Below, piece by piece: positions 1-12,147 of a stretch of DNA of 64,000 bases (position 1 is its first letter; each line of letters opens with the position of its first letter). The DNA is from Symbiodinium kawagutii (Eukaryota; Sar; Dinophyceae; Suessiales; Symbiodiniaceae): NCBI GenBank assembly GCA_009767595.1, contig VSDK01009522.1, positions 228,647-292,646 of the forward strand, given 5' to 3'. Made by a program: the position numbers and the translations under genes. Below the pieces are notes generated by a model. The model saw only the letters and a program-made list of their open reading frames with translations. It ran no database searches and was not told the origin of the DNA.

Positions 1-183
1 TTCAGACATCTCTTGCTTCAGACATCTCTTGCTTCAGACATCTCTTGCTTCAGACATCTGTTGCTTCAGACATCTCTTGCTTCAGACATCTGTTGCTTCA
101 GACATCTCTTGCTTCAGACATCTGTTGCTCTAGACATCGCTTGCATTAGCCATCAGTTGCATTAGCCATCAATTGCATTAGTT
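1..183. repeat. 16-bp tandem repeat
   Basis: About eleven head-to-tail copies of a 16-bp unit (ttcagacatctcttgc). The unit drifts to an attagccatcagttgc form from about position 141. The array runs off the left edge of the window. No coding role is apparent. Confidence 0.9.
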
Positions 184-868
184 GTGAACTTTCGTAACAC
201 GGAACTTTCGTATCGAAACTTCCTTTGATGAGGTTTCATGTTCACCTGCTAGGATCATGGGATTGCGCTGCATAAGCACCGCGCCGCTCACTATATGATG
301 ATTGTTTTCCACGGGGTTTACCTCATTTGGTGCTTCAGACGGTTGTTTTTACGTTGCCCTGATATTTGTCAATGACTCCAGCGGTACTGAAGGACACAAA
401 TTCTCGCTGGGACAGGCTGGGACAAGCTACATCCAGCTTTAGGATGATATCCGTCTTGGCACTGTCAAATCCATAATATGCCCCTTGTCTGATGTTAGTC
501 GCCAGCTATTTGAGGTAAACCAGGGGTGGTTAATCAGTCAAAGTAGATATAAAAATGTTAAAATCAGCACCTGGCTTGAAGGACTTGGGTTTGAATTCTG
601 GCACTCTGTATAAAAGGCCAGCTCGCAGATCCGGGGGCATAGGTGCAAGGCGCAGCTATCCAGCAAAGATTGTGTTTTCCATGATTGCTTTTTCTGATAG
701 GGCTCGCAGATGACACCGCAACCAGCAACTCCAAAGACACCAGTCTGTATGCTCCAAAGCGCAGGTTTATTCTGAGCGTGTGTCTTTCAACATTTCATGT
801 CAGATGCCCTCCAGTATATGAGTTTATTTCGGAGGGATCTAGGGTGCCAGAGAAACACCTAGATCCAC
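184..868. other. Non-coding stretch, nothing recognised
   Basis: No exon-like segment with convincing splice borders, no MITE copy and no tandem repeat was recognised on either strand here. Confidence 0.5.
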
Positions 869-918
869 AGGGGGAGCGAGGCCAGGAACTACCAGGAGGG
901 TTCGGACTTAACCGATGG
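869..918 (+). repeat. Dr1 dispersed repeat, partial copy
   Basis: Partial copy of the about 95-bp family called Dr1 here. Full copies read gggagggagcgaggcnagga, then gccaggggtatcc, then gagctaccaggagtg, then aaccaaatggtag. This copy keeps 'gggagcgaggccaggaactaccaggag' in two pieces and the final 'atggtag', and lacks the middle. Confidence 0.55.
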
Positions 919-1388
919 TAGGATATGGTAGGTATAACCCTGATTTTGCATGATTTTGTTCAACGCATTTTTTTCCTGATTGGTGCGGCCCTGATGACCT
1001 GTTCGACAGGAGCCGCCAGTCGCAGTCAGCGCAGTCAGCGCAGTCAGCCCACAACTTGGAAAGTGCTGTGAGATTCATCACGGAAGGATTGCGGTGAATA
1101 GTAGTGGTTACTTCTGCCTCAGGGTAACAGTGGTTGATAGTGGTTGATGTTTGGTTTCTTAACGGTTAAAAATAAGATTCATTAAGAAACCAATTCAACA
1201 TTATGGTTGGTTTAACTATTAATAACTCCATTAATGGTTGGTAGTTTATGATGGTCACTCCTGCCTTCACGATGACTACGACTACCATTTTGTTTCAACA
1301 TCACTGTCGATGAATGCTGTTGCCAGGTGCAGGGTGAAATTTGAAGCGAAAAATGATGGTTCATCGAAGGGGTGCAAAAAATGGCCAT

Positions 1389-1490
1389 GGGTCAATATTG
1401 ACCAACCAAATACAAGAGATATTCACCAACAATTTCATAGGGAAAACAATGGTGAATGATAGGGGAACCAGGGGTACAGGGTTTTGACCC
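1389..1490 (+). mobile_element. MITE family 4, copy 1
   Basis: About 100-bp element bounded by inverted GGGTCAA/TTGACCC ends. The right part reads 'gataggggaaccaggggt' followed by 'acagggttttgaccc'. The same right part recurs at 21.2 kb, and a reverse-complement copy lies at 30.4 kb, which supports a mobile unit. No coding capacity. Confidence 0.6.
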
Positions 1491-2640
1491 ATAGCCAAAT
1501 GTCAATGATGACATATGCTAAGCAGGTCATGACTGGTGATTAGTTGGTGTACTTCGACTGGTACAGAAACACCTTGGAACCAACATAATCCACATCTGAT
1601 TCTATGGGCGGCATAAAGTAAATAATGTGGACATGTTGGAAATTATGATTGTTCCTGGATGTTGGTAACAGTAACGCCAAGCATGTCCAACTTTTCTAAT
1701 CGAGCATGTTCATGGATAAACTACTTGTTGTGTAGTATTTTGACGCTTCATGTGCACAACCAACAAGATTTGCCTTACACTCAATCGGTCAGGTCATCAA
1801 TCCATTCCTCTCGATTGAAGAATCGGCTTATGAGGCCATGATTTGCCACCATTCACCATCACTATAGCCATGCCACTTCCCAGCTGCTGCACGGGTGGGG
1901 ATCGCACCCCGTGGCCGTTGTGGCCCATGGCGACCTAAGGCTCCATCGCTCGTCCGCTGATGCTTCCCACAGGCGTTGCAGCTTCCCGGAGCTCTTGTGG
2001 CGTGTCATGGATTTGAAGGGTACGGGTACCTCCATCAATGGCAGCAGTTTAGATTGGAACACTGATCAGTTTGCAGCTCGCGGGCGCCCACAGACAGCTC
2101 ATAATGTCAAACTGATCAGTTTAGTGGCTTCAGTTTAGTGTTCCAACCATTTGGAGCTGATCAGTTTAGTGGGTTCTTGCTCAGCTCAGCTCCCAAATTT
2201 GTGCCAGCCTCAGCAGGCTACCAGCGGGGCCGTCACCCTTTGAATGAGCGATAGAGGAAACTGAGCTTCCAATCGTTGTTTGAAAGTTTTAAAAGCGATG
2301 TGTTTGTTTGGATAATTGGAGAACACACTGGGATATGAGCATCAATCACTGTGGCAACGAGTGAGCAATGGAAGATCCATAGTAAGAAACCACCCCCCAA
2401 CTTTGCGACAAATGGGTGGTGACCTACCATCAAATCCAGGGCCATTATCTGCTAGATGCTGCTCGCTATGTTTGGGTCTTGCCTTCTATGAAGTGCCATT
2501 GGCCGTAGGCGCCACCAGCCAACCAGCATTGCTCTTACATGCGTTCTATGAATTTTATTCTTATGGTTCTTGATTATTTTGCTGTCCATCAATGCCAACC
2601 AACCAGTCATTAACTTGAACAACAAACGACAAATTGACAA
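1491..2640. other. Non-coding stretch
   Basis: Contains a local repeat 'aactgatcagtttagtg' three times around 2060-2170. Otherwise no exon, MITE or RNA gene was recognised. Confidence 0.4.
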
Positions 2641-2649
2641 GCTCCGATT

Positions 2650-2935
2650 TCGGTTCTCGTTATATTTATATATTTTTTCATTTTACATATGTTTATATTT
2701 ATATCTATTTTCGTTTATATATTTTATTATAGTTTTATATTTATATATATTTTTAAATATATATATATATATATATTTTTTTAAATATATATATATATAT
2801 ATATTTTTTTAAATATATATATATATATATTTATTTATTTATTTATTTAACTATTCATTTATGCATATATATTTTTAGATATATACAAATATATATGTAG
2901 CTGTAGCTAAATATATATATATATATATATCCTTG
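2650..2935. repeat. AT-rich region with (TA)n tracts
   Basis: Very AT-rich sequence. A unit of about 30 bp, aa(ta)n followed by seven t, is repeated roughly three times at 2755-2840, then tttattta repeats and a further (ta)n tract at 2905-2930. It borders a (TTG)n-like tract on its right. Low-complexity DNA; the open frames through it are not taken as genes. Confidence 0.85.
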
Positions 2936-3035
2936 TTGTTCTCGTGATTGTTATTGTATTCCTTGTTCTTGTTGTTGTTCCTGTCTTTGGTTTTGTTGTT
3001 GTTGTTGCTGCTGCTGCTGCTGTTGTTGTTTTTAC
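2936..3035. repeat. Imperfect (GTT/GCT)n trinucleotide repeat
   Basis: Degenerate ttg/gtt/gct trinucleotide array. It makes open frames of low-complexity V/L or N/S repeats on the two strands, which are not believed to be proteins. Confidence 0.8.
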
Positions 3036-3324
3036 CCCCAGTCACCATCAATCGATGACATGTGCAGGGTGGAGCAGGTTGCATGCCGACAAGGCACACA
3101 GCGCTCGGGATGTGCATCCTTGTTTCAGTGAGCAGCACTGGTCGATGCTGTTATTGACAAATGGCCAAATGGCTGTTAATTGGTTAACTGCTGTTAACTG
3201 GTTGCAACTCTGTGGATATTGGCTGATAGATTAAAAGTCTTCTCTTGGAAGTTGCAATCAAGGATGCCTTTAGACGGTGAGCACCGATGCCGATACAAGA
3301 TTGATACCCCCAAGGGAATCAGCG

Positions 3325-3407
3325 ATGGCGGATCCCATCGCTGCCATCCTTCTAGCCCTCGCTTTTTGCTTCGCACCATTGGCAGTTCTAACCATTGCCA
3401 GCGCTAG
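3325..3407 (+). CDS. Possible small exon, signal/TM-like peptide
   Basis: ATG at 3325 opens a strongly hydrophobic stretch (MADPIAAILLALAF, then APLAVLTIASA) ending at a possible donor, GCTAG|GTTAAA. The composition resembles a signal peptide or membrane helix. No family is recognised and no linked downstream exon was found. It could be chance, so confidence is low. Confidence 0.22.
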
Positions 3408-4497
3408 GTTAAAACCATTTTTCTTGACCATGGCCAAGCGGACTTACCCCAAACTACCCTTTCTGAATGGACAATCATGAGGCATGGTTCATCCACATTT
3501 CAGCAGTAATTAGTTTTCTCCCACCAGGATGCATCAATATTTTCATTGTGGCACAAAGCAGGGACGAATGGAAAACGACGAAGTCATCACCTTCAAAAAA
3601 ATGACCAGTGATACGTTCCACTCACTGCTCGTTGACCCGTATGATGAACCATTACACATGCAACCAGTAACCATTCACTTTAACCAACGGTTTGCTGTTG
3701 TGATGCAACAAATTCATTACGAATCCAAAGACAAATATGCATCATGATAGGGTTGAAACGATTTTACGCATTAGATATTAAGTCGTCAACCCCATTTTTT
3801 TGGCATGGTGATTCGCACTTCAGCGCTGCCAAGGTCCCTCCTGTGTTGATTCCGAGCGCCTGAGCGGAAATAGGTCAAGTCGATGATGTAGACCGGTGGT
3901 TGGGAAGGAGGGCCAAGGGCATCCACTTGCATTGGGGAACTTAGAAGCCAACAGCAGTGTTGTAACTAAAGGGCAGCATTTGATAACGTCTCAGCAATCG
4001 AATTTCCTTTTTTTATGGCGATCATTGTGGTTGATTGATGGCTGATGATAGTCACCAATAATGTCAATGCCAAATGACAAGATAAAGGTTGGCAACAAAA
4101 GTGGTGTCAAGGTTTGAACATGCTTAAGAATCACACGTTAGCACTTACTGAAAGCTGTCAATGAGCAATAATCATGTTTGATCATTGCCCTGTGCACTGC
4201 TACAATGCCAGGGAAACGGGTATCCAACAAGAATCAGGTATGTCAACCAGCCAGAACAAAAAAATAGAAATTATCACTGCTGTGCAATGATAATGGATAA
4301 TGTGTGCTTTCACCAGTACTAGGTCACCCCCCAGTTTGCCTTATATAGCCTGTGATATCTTGTGATGTATCCCAAAGATTGCTGGTTTATTGGTATGGAT
4401 TCGACATTATCACTCCGGATTCCGCACTGGGAATTCCTCTAAAATTTCTTGTCGTCGCCAGCCATGGCGATTGCAATCACTACATGATTTGTGATTT
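3408..4497. other. Non-coding stretch
   Basis: No exon with convincing borders and no member of the repeat families found elsewhere in the window was recognised. Confidence 0.4.
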
Positions 4498-4603
4498 GGT
4501 GGTTTCTCAAAATAGGGAGCCCCAAAAACGATGGTTGATTAGTATAAACGGCTCAGAACTTGGGATGATTTGGGGGGTTACCTTCATGACTTGAGAAACC
4601 ACA
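4498..4603. mobile_element. MITE family 1, copy 1
   Basis: Starts GGTGGTTTCTCAAAATAGGG and ends TTGAGAAACCAC, giving a terminal inverted repeat. The interior is diverged from the family consensus. Non-coding. Confidence 0.7.
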
Positions 4604-4668
4604 ATCTGGCAATGGGGCGAGATGATCCGACCAAGAAAAGTGTAGATGAGCATCCCGATAAAGGCCAG

Positions 4669-4716
4669 GATTCGGATGGATTCTGGTCATGTATGGGATG
4701 TTCACCGGCGGTGCAG
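4669..4716 (+). CDS. Possible exon, membrane segment
   Basis: A 48-nt segment bounded by an AG|G acceptor (aaggccag|ga) and a GT donor (gcag|gttatt). One frame reads FGWILVMYGMFTGGA, which looks like a membrane helix. The parent gene is unknown. Borders of this type are shared with the better supported exons here, but the short length makes chance possible. Confidence 0.3.
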
Positions 4717-5094
4717 GTTATTGACCCAAGCCGTATGCAAATAAACATTTCAAGAAGAAGTGCAAAGCTGAATTCATTGCTCAAAGCAGCTTCCTGAATT
4801 AAAGGTGAATGCAAGTGAACGCACTTGTGAGACAACAAAGAATGGAAGTGAACAAAATGAACCTTCTCTTTCAACAAGATTTTGGTGAGACACGGGAGTG
4901 AACATCCTCTTGTTGATCAAAATGGATGGTGATGACCTGCCCTCAGCTGCGAAGTCTTGGGGATGACGGTGGTATGGCATCACCGCCGAGGTGAAGAGCA
5001 TCCATTCTCTTCGCATGGGGCCGTGGGCCCCAACTGCTGGGGGGACACCGGCTCGGTTCAACAAGGGCACCCGCAGACTACCATCGGATCCATG

Positions 5095-5230
5095 GGTGGT
5101 TTCTCAAAATAGGGGAGCCCCCAAACTATTCTATATGAATAAAAATATGTGTGCGTATTCAGTATTCAGTATCCGTTTGAAAGTAGTAATCCATCCATTT
5201 TTGGGTTCCCAATTTGGACAAAAACCACCA
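5095..5230. mobile_element. MITE family 1, copy 2 (longer)
   Basis: Ends GGTGGTTTCTCAAAATAGGG and aaaaaccacca in inverted orientation. At 136 bp it is longer than the usual 101-105 bp because of extra AT-rich sequence with a 'gtattcagtattcagtat' duplication inside. Confidence 0.6.
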
Positions 5231-5446
5231 TTTGGTGCTGTTTTTTTCCATCATTTTTGAAATGACCCAGCTGAATGGTTACCACCGCAAGCACCAACGT
5301 GGGCCGCTATTTCAGGAGTGACCCCGGATCTCCAGATTTGAGCCAGTCATATCACAAAATTCCGTCGAACTTGTTTTAGCCAGGCCAATTAGAGGAGCAG
5401 TTGCATCCACAAACCACATGAATCACGTTTCACATGATTCACAGGC

Positions 5447-5543
5447 TGCTGGTTGGAAGGGAACTAAGGAGCCAGGGGTATCCTTATGGCCCTTTAAAGG
5501 GGGAGGCAAAGAGCTACCAGGAGTGCCCTAACCAGATGGTAGT
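5447..5543 (+). repeat. Dr1 dispersed repeat, full copy
   Basis: Near-complete Dr1 unit: ggttggaagggaactaagga, gccaggggtatcc, ccctttaaagggggagg, gagctaccaggagtgcc, aaccagatggtag. One of the best copies for building a consensus. Confidence 0.75.
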
Positions 5544-6390
5544 TCAGATGATGGACCCCACGTAGATATGGAGCAGCTCCGTGTCTCAAAGGAGCTGCCG
5601 GGGAGATGCTTATCACACTGCCAGGTTTGCAAGAGCCATGCATAGCTTGCGATGCTATTGTTGGCAAGGTTTTACGGAGCTGTGGTGGCTGATTTCAGGG
5701 GCAGTTGTTGGCAATTTTCCATCCTTGATGTCAATAATCCGTACATATCATTGATACATAGTGTATAGTCATATGTTTCCCACTGTCAAACGTCATTCAA
5801 CCCTTTCAACCATTGCTGGCTTGTCATCCTGCAGCTGTTTGAGCTGAGAGAGCCAGTTGGCGAGCCAGCAACATGGAACAGAAAGGTGACACTGAGGAGA
5901 AAGCAGGCGCAGCGCTCTTGCACCGTTTGCCCGTTGATCATGGGTTGGGCTTGGCAACTGCACCGTTGACTGTTGACCTCGCTTGGTTTCCGTCCTGGTT
6001 TACCTGGGAATCTCAAAATTGATGACGTTTGGAGGTTTGGAGGGTGTGATGTTTTGATGTGTAAGCTTCTTCAGGAAAGCCAGCGTGCCTCAGGTATGCA
6101 GCTGCCTTTCTAGACTTCCATCGGCCGACCACAGCTTGCTTTGTTACACTTGTAGACTTTGACGTGACACATAGCTATGTTCCAACTTGGTATGTTGACT
6201 TCCCCCTCTTTCTTCATCCAATAAACACGTGGCTCCAGCACCAGGGGAAATTGTGGAGAAGAATGTTGGGAAGAAAGGCGCCCCCGGAGGGCCGCCGCCT
6301 CATCATTTCCAGGCACGCAGGGCGGTCGCCAGAGCGATGCAGCAAGGATGTAGGTCACCAAAGGCATTTTTGGTGAGCATTTACCCTTTG
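5544..6390. other. Non-coding stretch
   Basis: No family member was recognised. A short GC-rich patch around 6270-6345 has an AG acceptor (catttccag) and open frames, but no frame gives a recognisable protein. Confidence 0.35.
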
Positions 6391-6488
6391 GCAAACTAAC
6401 ATGGCAATAGAAAATCCACTATAAATGGATGATTTCCCAAGTTTTTCCTAGCAAAATGGTGGATTTTCCATTGCCATGTTAGTTCACC
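6391..6488. mobile_element. MITE family 3, copy 1
   Basis: About 98-bp palindromic element. The left end is gcaaactaacatggcaatag and the right end is its near reverse complement (ttgccatgttagttcacc), with aaaatccac / gtggatttt inside the arms. The second copy is at 7.6 kb. Confidence 0.8.
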
Positions 6489-6498
6489 AGAGGGTATT

Positions 6499-6594
6499 TG
6501 GTTGGTGTTTTTGCAGTAAACGTTGTTTATTTTACCCAGCATTAAATGGTTGGTTGGACGACTAATATTTGCCGTATAGGGGTTGAAACCAGCA
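6499..6594. mobile_element. MITE family 2, copy 1
   Basis: Left end ttggttggtgttttt, right end ggggttgaaaccagc, with the family interior 'aaatggttggttgg…actaatattt'. Diverged copy, immediately beside a family 3 element. Confidence 0.6.
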
Positions 6595-7589
6595 ATGTAA
6601 TGCACGATGACTTTTTGCAGTTGTCAGTTGTCGGAACTATTCACAAGTCATGCGTTCAAGAGACAAGTGTCTTCGAACTTCAAATTGATTTTTCTCACGT
6701 AATTTGCTCAATGGGGATAACTGCTTCATTTATGCAGCAGAAATATGGAAACCCTCCACCGAGCATGTGAGATCGGGATGTGTTGATTCCAAAGCTCGAC
6801 TATTCACATGTCATCTGCCAAACTTCACGAGGCACCCGGGGAATCCTCTCAATAGGGATGCTACATTTTTTGTTGGATATTTGTGCCCCCGCATTCATGT
6901 CACCGGTCAAAATCACATGTCATGTGCCTTGTGCCATGTACCCAAACCTTGTCCAAGAAAAGTGCCCTTTGGTCCAATGTCATTTGTCGTTAGTGTAAAC
7001 GGATATAAATGGGTGAGGAATGCCCACAGTGAGAAGTTGAGAAGCAACATAAATCGCCACACCAATTGATTTGAATTCAATCATCCTCATCGCTGGGTGC
7101 AGCCAACTGAACTCGAATCTGAACCATTTGGTTCTCGTTTGTTGACACCTCGGCCCTCAATTGTCGCTTGACCATTATTCTGAATCAGCCAAGTCTATCG
7201 ATTTATAAACCACTATGTGTACCTGCACCCCAAATTATCCCGATTCCCCGTAAAACTAGGGGAGTTTGTCTCAAAATCATGGGCAGAGAGATCCCAAAAA
7301 TGAGCCGGGTAATTGAGGTTCAAGCTGCATCTCAAAGGTTTATTGAAGCAGAAGCACTGTTCCAGTGCGATCCTGGCATCAATGCGCGCATCTTTTGATT
7401 TGATGAAATCGGTTCCCTGCATATGTCATCAAAAAAGGTTGTTGGACCGGGACCCAAATGTTGATATTGGATTTGAAAAGCATCAGCAAACAAATCTCAA
7501 ATATGTAGATTTCGCTAGTGCCTGGTCCAGTATTTTGCCCCCGCTTGCTTATTCTTTGTTTTGTCCCTACTGCTGGCTTATATTCTCTG

Positions 7590-7690
7590 ACAAACTACGA
7601 TGGCAATGGAAAATCTACCATGAATCAATGATTTCCCAGGGTTTTCTCAACAAGATGGTGGATTTTCCAGCCAGCCATGTTAGTTTACCA
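7590..7690. mobile_element. MITE family 3, copy 2
   Basis: Left arm caaactacgatggcaatgga, right arm the near complement ending catgttagtttacca. Same length and organisation as the copy at 6.4 kb. Confidence 0.8.
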
Positions 7691-8510
7691 GGCCGGGTAT
7701 TCCTGACGATTCCTTCAGCCCAGCCGCTCGAGCCTGTGCAGGCCATCATCCTAGACAGAATCGATCCGACCTTCGCGCAGCATTTTTTTCTCCTGAGTCG
7801 TTGTCCGGTTCAGTCACTGGTTGGCGGTGACAAGTTGTTGTTCAACCTGCCAAGTTAAGAGCTGGCATGTATTTTTGGAGGTGGTTAGATTGGAACAACC
7901 AACCAGCTTGGTTTTATTTGAGCTGCACCTAGCGCTATGGGCAACACAGTTTGGGGCAAGAAGATTGTAACCTCACCAGGTTCTTCTTTGAGCCACATGC
8001 TCGGGGCTGGTTCAACCCCGGAGAGAACTCGCAGATTTGTATTTTGGAGTTCTTGACTTGTCAGCAGGAGTGTCATGGCAAGCCATTTTGCTTCATTTTG
8101 CTAACTCAAGCGTGGGTTTGGGTCATTCTGGGTTTGGGTCATTTTTAGGCGCTTTTAGGGGCAGTTGCAGTAAGACATGCGACTTGCCTGTGTTTTGGAG
8201 CACCCCTTTGACGAAGATGAGGTTTCAATTCGCCGTCCAGAGCAATGAACTGCATTAGTTGCTTTGATTACTATATGAAGGAGTAAGGCGCCCCGTTGTA
8301 GACAGGAGCACAAAGATTGCGACGTTGAAAGTTGTTGCTGATTCGAAAGGCATTACTATTCATCAAAGATCCAAGAGTATTCTTTGGTGCTTATGTATGA
8401 ACAAGATAAATAAATGAATATAATATACATATATAATATTTATATATACATATATACCTTTTGGCTGACCGTGCGCTCGTGTAGTTGTTTGATGATGTGT
8501 GAGTGTGAGT
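7691..8510. other. Non-coding stretch with an (AT)n patch
   Basis: Nothing recognised except an AT-rich tatata patch at about 8415-8460 and a duplicated 'gggtttgggtcatt' phrase near 8120-8150. Confidence 0.4.
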
Positions 8511-8665
8511 GTGCTTGCATGTTTGTTGTTGTTTCTGTTGTGGGTGGTGCTGCTGCTGTTGGTGGTGCTGTTGTTATTGCTGTCGCTGTTGCTGTCCGTG
8601 TCATTGTGGTTGTTGTGGTTGTTGTTCTTGTCGTTGTGGTCCTTGCGGGTGCGCTTGTGAGCGTG
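8511..8665. repeat. Imperfect (GTT/GCT)n trinucleotide repeat
   Basis: Low-complexity array of gtt, gct and ggt triplets. It leaves long open frames on both strands, which are treated as artefacts. Confidence 0.8.
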
Positions 8666-8871
8666 CTGACGGGGTTGACCTCTCATCATGCCGCATCCGT
8701 TTCCGTCACAATCCCAACTTAATGGTTGGAACATTTTGGAAACCTATGCTGGCAGGCAGTGTGAACAAATAGTTGGTGCCAATGACAGGTATGATCCAGT
8801 TCCGAAGTCGCTGCATTCTCACGTGTAAAAAACCGGGGCAGTTCCCAGGCCCCCTTGGTACCAAGCCGCAG

Positions 8872-9029
8872 GTCCTCCCCCAGCTACGCGCGGCTAGGAA
8901 TCTTTTTCTGGCACGACCTGAGAATCTCAAGAAGCCCTTCCCCATGGCACGTGCCGTCTTCGGTGGACAGGCACGGCCTGGGCCGTGCTCAACGCATCAC
9001 GAGCAACGACTTGCCGTGGAAGTTCAGCT
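8872..9029 (+). CDS. Acyl-CoA thioesterase II exon: N-terminal, 'VFGGQ' motif
   Basis: Exon of a TesB/ACOT8-type thioesterase, which hydrolyses acyl-CoA to free fatty acid and CoA, often in peroxisomes. The acceptor is ccgcag|GTC. The first frame reads through NLFLARPENL and then RAVFGGQ, the family's conserved motif. After GGQ the similarity moves to the next frame (AWAVLNASRATT, matching the alanine-rich helix) and then to the third frame (LPWKFSL) before a GTGACC donor. One extra G in 'cggcc' and one extra T in 'acttg' would join all three into one frame, so homopolymer indels or decay are suspected. The next exon (12.86 kb) continues the family order with LHAYFVRAG. Confidence 0.7.
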
Positions 9030-9879
9030 TGGTGACCTGCCAGGGGATCAACAGACCAATGGTTAATCAGTTGGTTGCTGGTTGATAACTGAGAACTGTT
9101 GATGGGTTAATCAGCTGGTTGCTGGTTGATAGCTGTTGATAGGTCATGACCTTAGGTCATGGCAACCACTTCAGCCTCCTGTTTTCAAAGGTTTGCTTGG
9201 TCAGCAAGAGCTTTGGACGGGTGCCACACCACCGAGGTAGGTCCTTTCAAAGCAACGCTTGGTCTGTTGGATGAAAGGGTTGCAAGGGTTCAGTATGAAG
9301 TCATCCCTGCATATCTCATAGCTCTCATCCCGCACTCCTAGCTCCCATTACTGGCTGCTTATGTCCTGGTAGCTTCGATCATGCCTCTCCTGGATGATGG
9401 ATCCTGCCCAAAACCGGACTTTCCCTGGCAACGTGACTCACTTGATGCTCCATGTCATTCAGCTCGCTCCGCAGGGGGTGGGTTCTAGAATTTGCGATGC
9501 GAAATTTGGATGGCTACAAGATGTTCCAAGCACCAATGCTCCGCAGATAGATGATGGAGGGATACTCCTGTTGATAGAAACTGACTGTTTACTGCTATCT
9601 AGTCTTAATCATGAATCATTTCAATTCCATTGCAAGCCATCACGGGGAATCATGAGCGAGCATGCCTCACAGAAAATAGCCATGATGTGCCATCACTATT
9701 TGTTATTCACCACTATTTGCCTACATCGATCGCTGATCATCCGGTGATCACTAGTCACTGTGAATCAATAACCGGCATTAAAATGGGCTTCATCTAACCC
9801 AACAACTTGGCTGCGGGTCAGCGGCACACCTTTTTTAGCTGCTGAACTCTTCTTCCAAAAGTAGTACCCAAACGTGAGC

Positions 9880-10080
9880 CAACCTATGTTTGTACCAACT
9901 GGTACCCTAGGTTTCCCTAACTGGTGTACTTACCCTAACGTAGCAGGCGGGCCGCGCTCACAGACTGCCTCAAAGTCAAAAGTACTTACCCTATCTAGCC
10001 TAAGTACCTACCGTAACTGGTGTACTTACCCTATCCTAACTGGTAGTTGCCCTAGTGATCTACCCTAAGTTAGCGATCCC
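9880..10080. repeat. Degenerate 'taccctaact' repeat cluster
   Basis: Repeated phrases such as ggtgtacttaccctaac and aactggtgtacttaccc recur about six times with variable spacing. They resemble CCCTAA-type telomere-like words, but there is no regular telomeric array. Confidence 0.6.
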
Positions 10081-10194
10081 TAGGGGTACCTGGGGGCTGT
10101 AGGGCATTGCCACGCAGGTGCTTGGCCAGGCCCTTGCCGCATGCAGCCAGACAGTAGCGCCTGGGTGTCGATGGGTGACGTGGAGATTTGAAGG

Positions 10195-10435
10195 TGGGTG
10201 GTTGAGGAAAAAGTTGGAGAAGATGATGGTTTAGTCATGATGGTTTGATGTTTTAATGATGGTTGCTTGATGGTTTGGTTGCTTGATTCTTGTTTTTTTG
10301 GCGGTTTGATGGTCGTTTTTTGGCTGGTTGATGTTGTTTTTTGGCTGTTTGATGGTTTCATGATGGTTAAATGATGGTGGGTAATGAGCAGTGGATCGCT
10401 GATGACGGCTCATCAATGATGGTTTCACAATATAG
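10195..10435. repeat. GATGGTT-rich minisatellite
   Basis: Loose tandem array of tgatggtttgatg-type words (gatggttt, gatggttg, ggctggttgatg). The open frames on the minus strand come from this low-complexity sequence. Confidence 0.7.
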
Positions 10436-11187
10436 GTTCATGCTGCTGAGCGACGCTTGTTTGGTAAGTAATGGTCATTGATTCATTGATGATTGGTACT
10501 GAGGCATTGATGGTGAACTTCTGGGCAAATATTTTTATGATGGTAAATGATGGTTGGCATGGCCGTTCCACCGTGACCAACAAAAAACAGGAAACATGCA
10601 AGCTATATGTTTCATGATGGCGAACAACTATGATCAATGGGCTGGCTATGGTTGATGAACAAAATTGATCGATGGTTGGTAGTGGTTTATGAAGGTCACG
10701 AATCGTGGGTATAGTGTTTTCCCTATAAGCTAAGGTAGGTGGGTTCCTAAACAATAGCTGTAACATGTTGGATCATTGTCATGCAGAATGGCCATCAATA
10801 ATGCTTATTGATGGTTATTAGGGTCTTATTGGTGGTTTAAGATCTCAACCGCTCAGGGACAAGCAGCACTAGCCCCCGTTGATGAGGGTACTGGCCTGCG
10901 ATTGTAAAATCATAGCTGATTGACGCTTAAGAATGGTCAATGGTGAGTAGAAGTGGCAAATAATGGTTGATAACTACTTGTCAAATTAATGATTGATAGA
11001 ATCACTAGTGGCGAATGATTGGCAATGAACTTCCTTACTGGTCAATATTAGCCAACTAATTCCGAGTGGTATTTTTGGGCACTGGTGCTTGATTTAGTTC
11101 TCTAGTGCTGGTGGATCTTGGGCAAGCCATTGGTCGGATGTCAATGTGTCGTATCTCTACACTTCTTTCGGTATGGGTTCAGTAAAT

Positions 11188-11288
11188 GGTGGTTTCTCAA
11201 AATTCGGGACCCCCCAAATCATCCATTACTAGTAATTTATAGTAATAAACCAACCATTTTTGGGGCCCCCTATTTTGAGAAACTACCA
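11188..11288. mobile_element. MITE family 1, copy 3
   Basis: About 101 bp. The left end is ggtggtttctcaaaattcgg and the right end is ccctattttgagaaactacc. The interior carries the family core 'tagtaataaaccaaccattt'. Confidence 0.85.
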
Positions 11289-11372
11289 AATCAAAGAACC
11301 AATGGAAGCATACAGCTTGCTGTTCGCGCAGCGATTCTGGGGGTCAAGGGCATCCATCCCAAATTCCTTTCT

Positions 11373-11412
11373 TGTGGGGGAGCTAAGGAGCTATCCGGAG
11401 TAGTGTAACCAC
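11373..11412 (+). repeat. Dr1 dispersed repeat, fragment
   Basis: Short fragment, 'gggggagctaaggagctatccggag', matching the right half of Dr1. Confidence 0.4.
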
Positions 11413-11636
11413 CGCCCTCAACATTCTTTAACCCAATATTTTCTGAACAAGAAATCGCCACTATGTCGTCAGCCATTAGGGACAGCTTTTGGCCACTGTG
11501 AGCCAAGGGTTGTCAAACATCATTAGTTATTCTGAACGGTTGGCCACTAGTTAGCACTATGAAATGTTCAACCATGAATTCACTATCAGATACTATTGCT
11601 GTAGCCGGTATTGGCCATGAAATGAGCGGCTATTCA

Positions 11637-11805
11637 CCACAAATCCACCACTTGTCGCATGAAATCAGCCACCATTCACCACGAAATCAACCACTACCCG
11701 CAACAAACGAAGCCAACCAGCTTTCACCACAAAATCAGCCGCTTTTCACCACAAAATCAGCCACTTCTCACCACAAAATCAGCCACTTGTCACCATGAAA
11801 TCCAC
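11637..11805. repeat. 22-bp tandem repeat
   Basis: Unit of about 22 bp, ttcaccacaaaatcagccac, repeated three to four times at 11,715-11,800. Degenerate copies extend left (caccacgaaatcaaccac). Confidence 0.8.
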
Positions 11806-12049
11806 TACCATTCACCAGCGTTGATCACCATCTTCACGAGTGCCGCTGCCAAGGCTTCCGGGCTCTCGGTGCATAGCTGCTTGGTGTCCGTCTATCCCAG
11901 GGATGGATGGTTCTCAGTGGTCCATATGGTTAATGGTGGCTCATGGTGGCTCATGGTGGTTAATGGTGGTTAACGATGATGAATGATGGTTGATGATGGT
12001 TAACAATACATGTAGGGGATGATAGCCAACCATACTGGTAAACAACCAC

Positions 12050-12147
12050 TAGTTGGTGGTTTTAAACATCGTTCATTTTCACTAGTAATTATTAACAAAT
12101 GGTTGGTTGACCAATATTTTTTCCAAGGGGTTGAAACCACCAACCAG
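12050..12147. mobile_element. MITE family 2, copy 2
   Basis: Left end agttggtggttttaaac, right end ggggttgaaaccaccaacca. The core is 'aacaaatggttggttgacca'. A clear long inverted-repeat element of about 98 bp. Confidence 0.8.

Noticed and set aside
9880..10080. Telomere-like 'ccctaa' words
   Set aside because: Irregular spacing and mixed words. No array of TTTAGGG/CCCTAAA units, so not an interstitial telomere.
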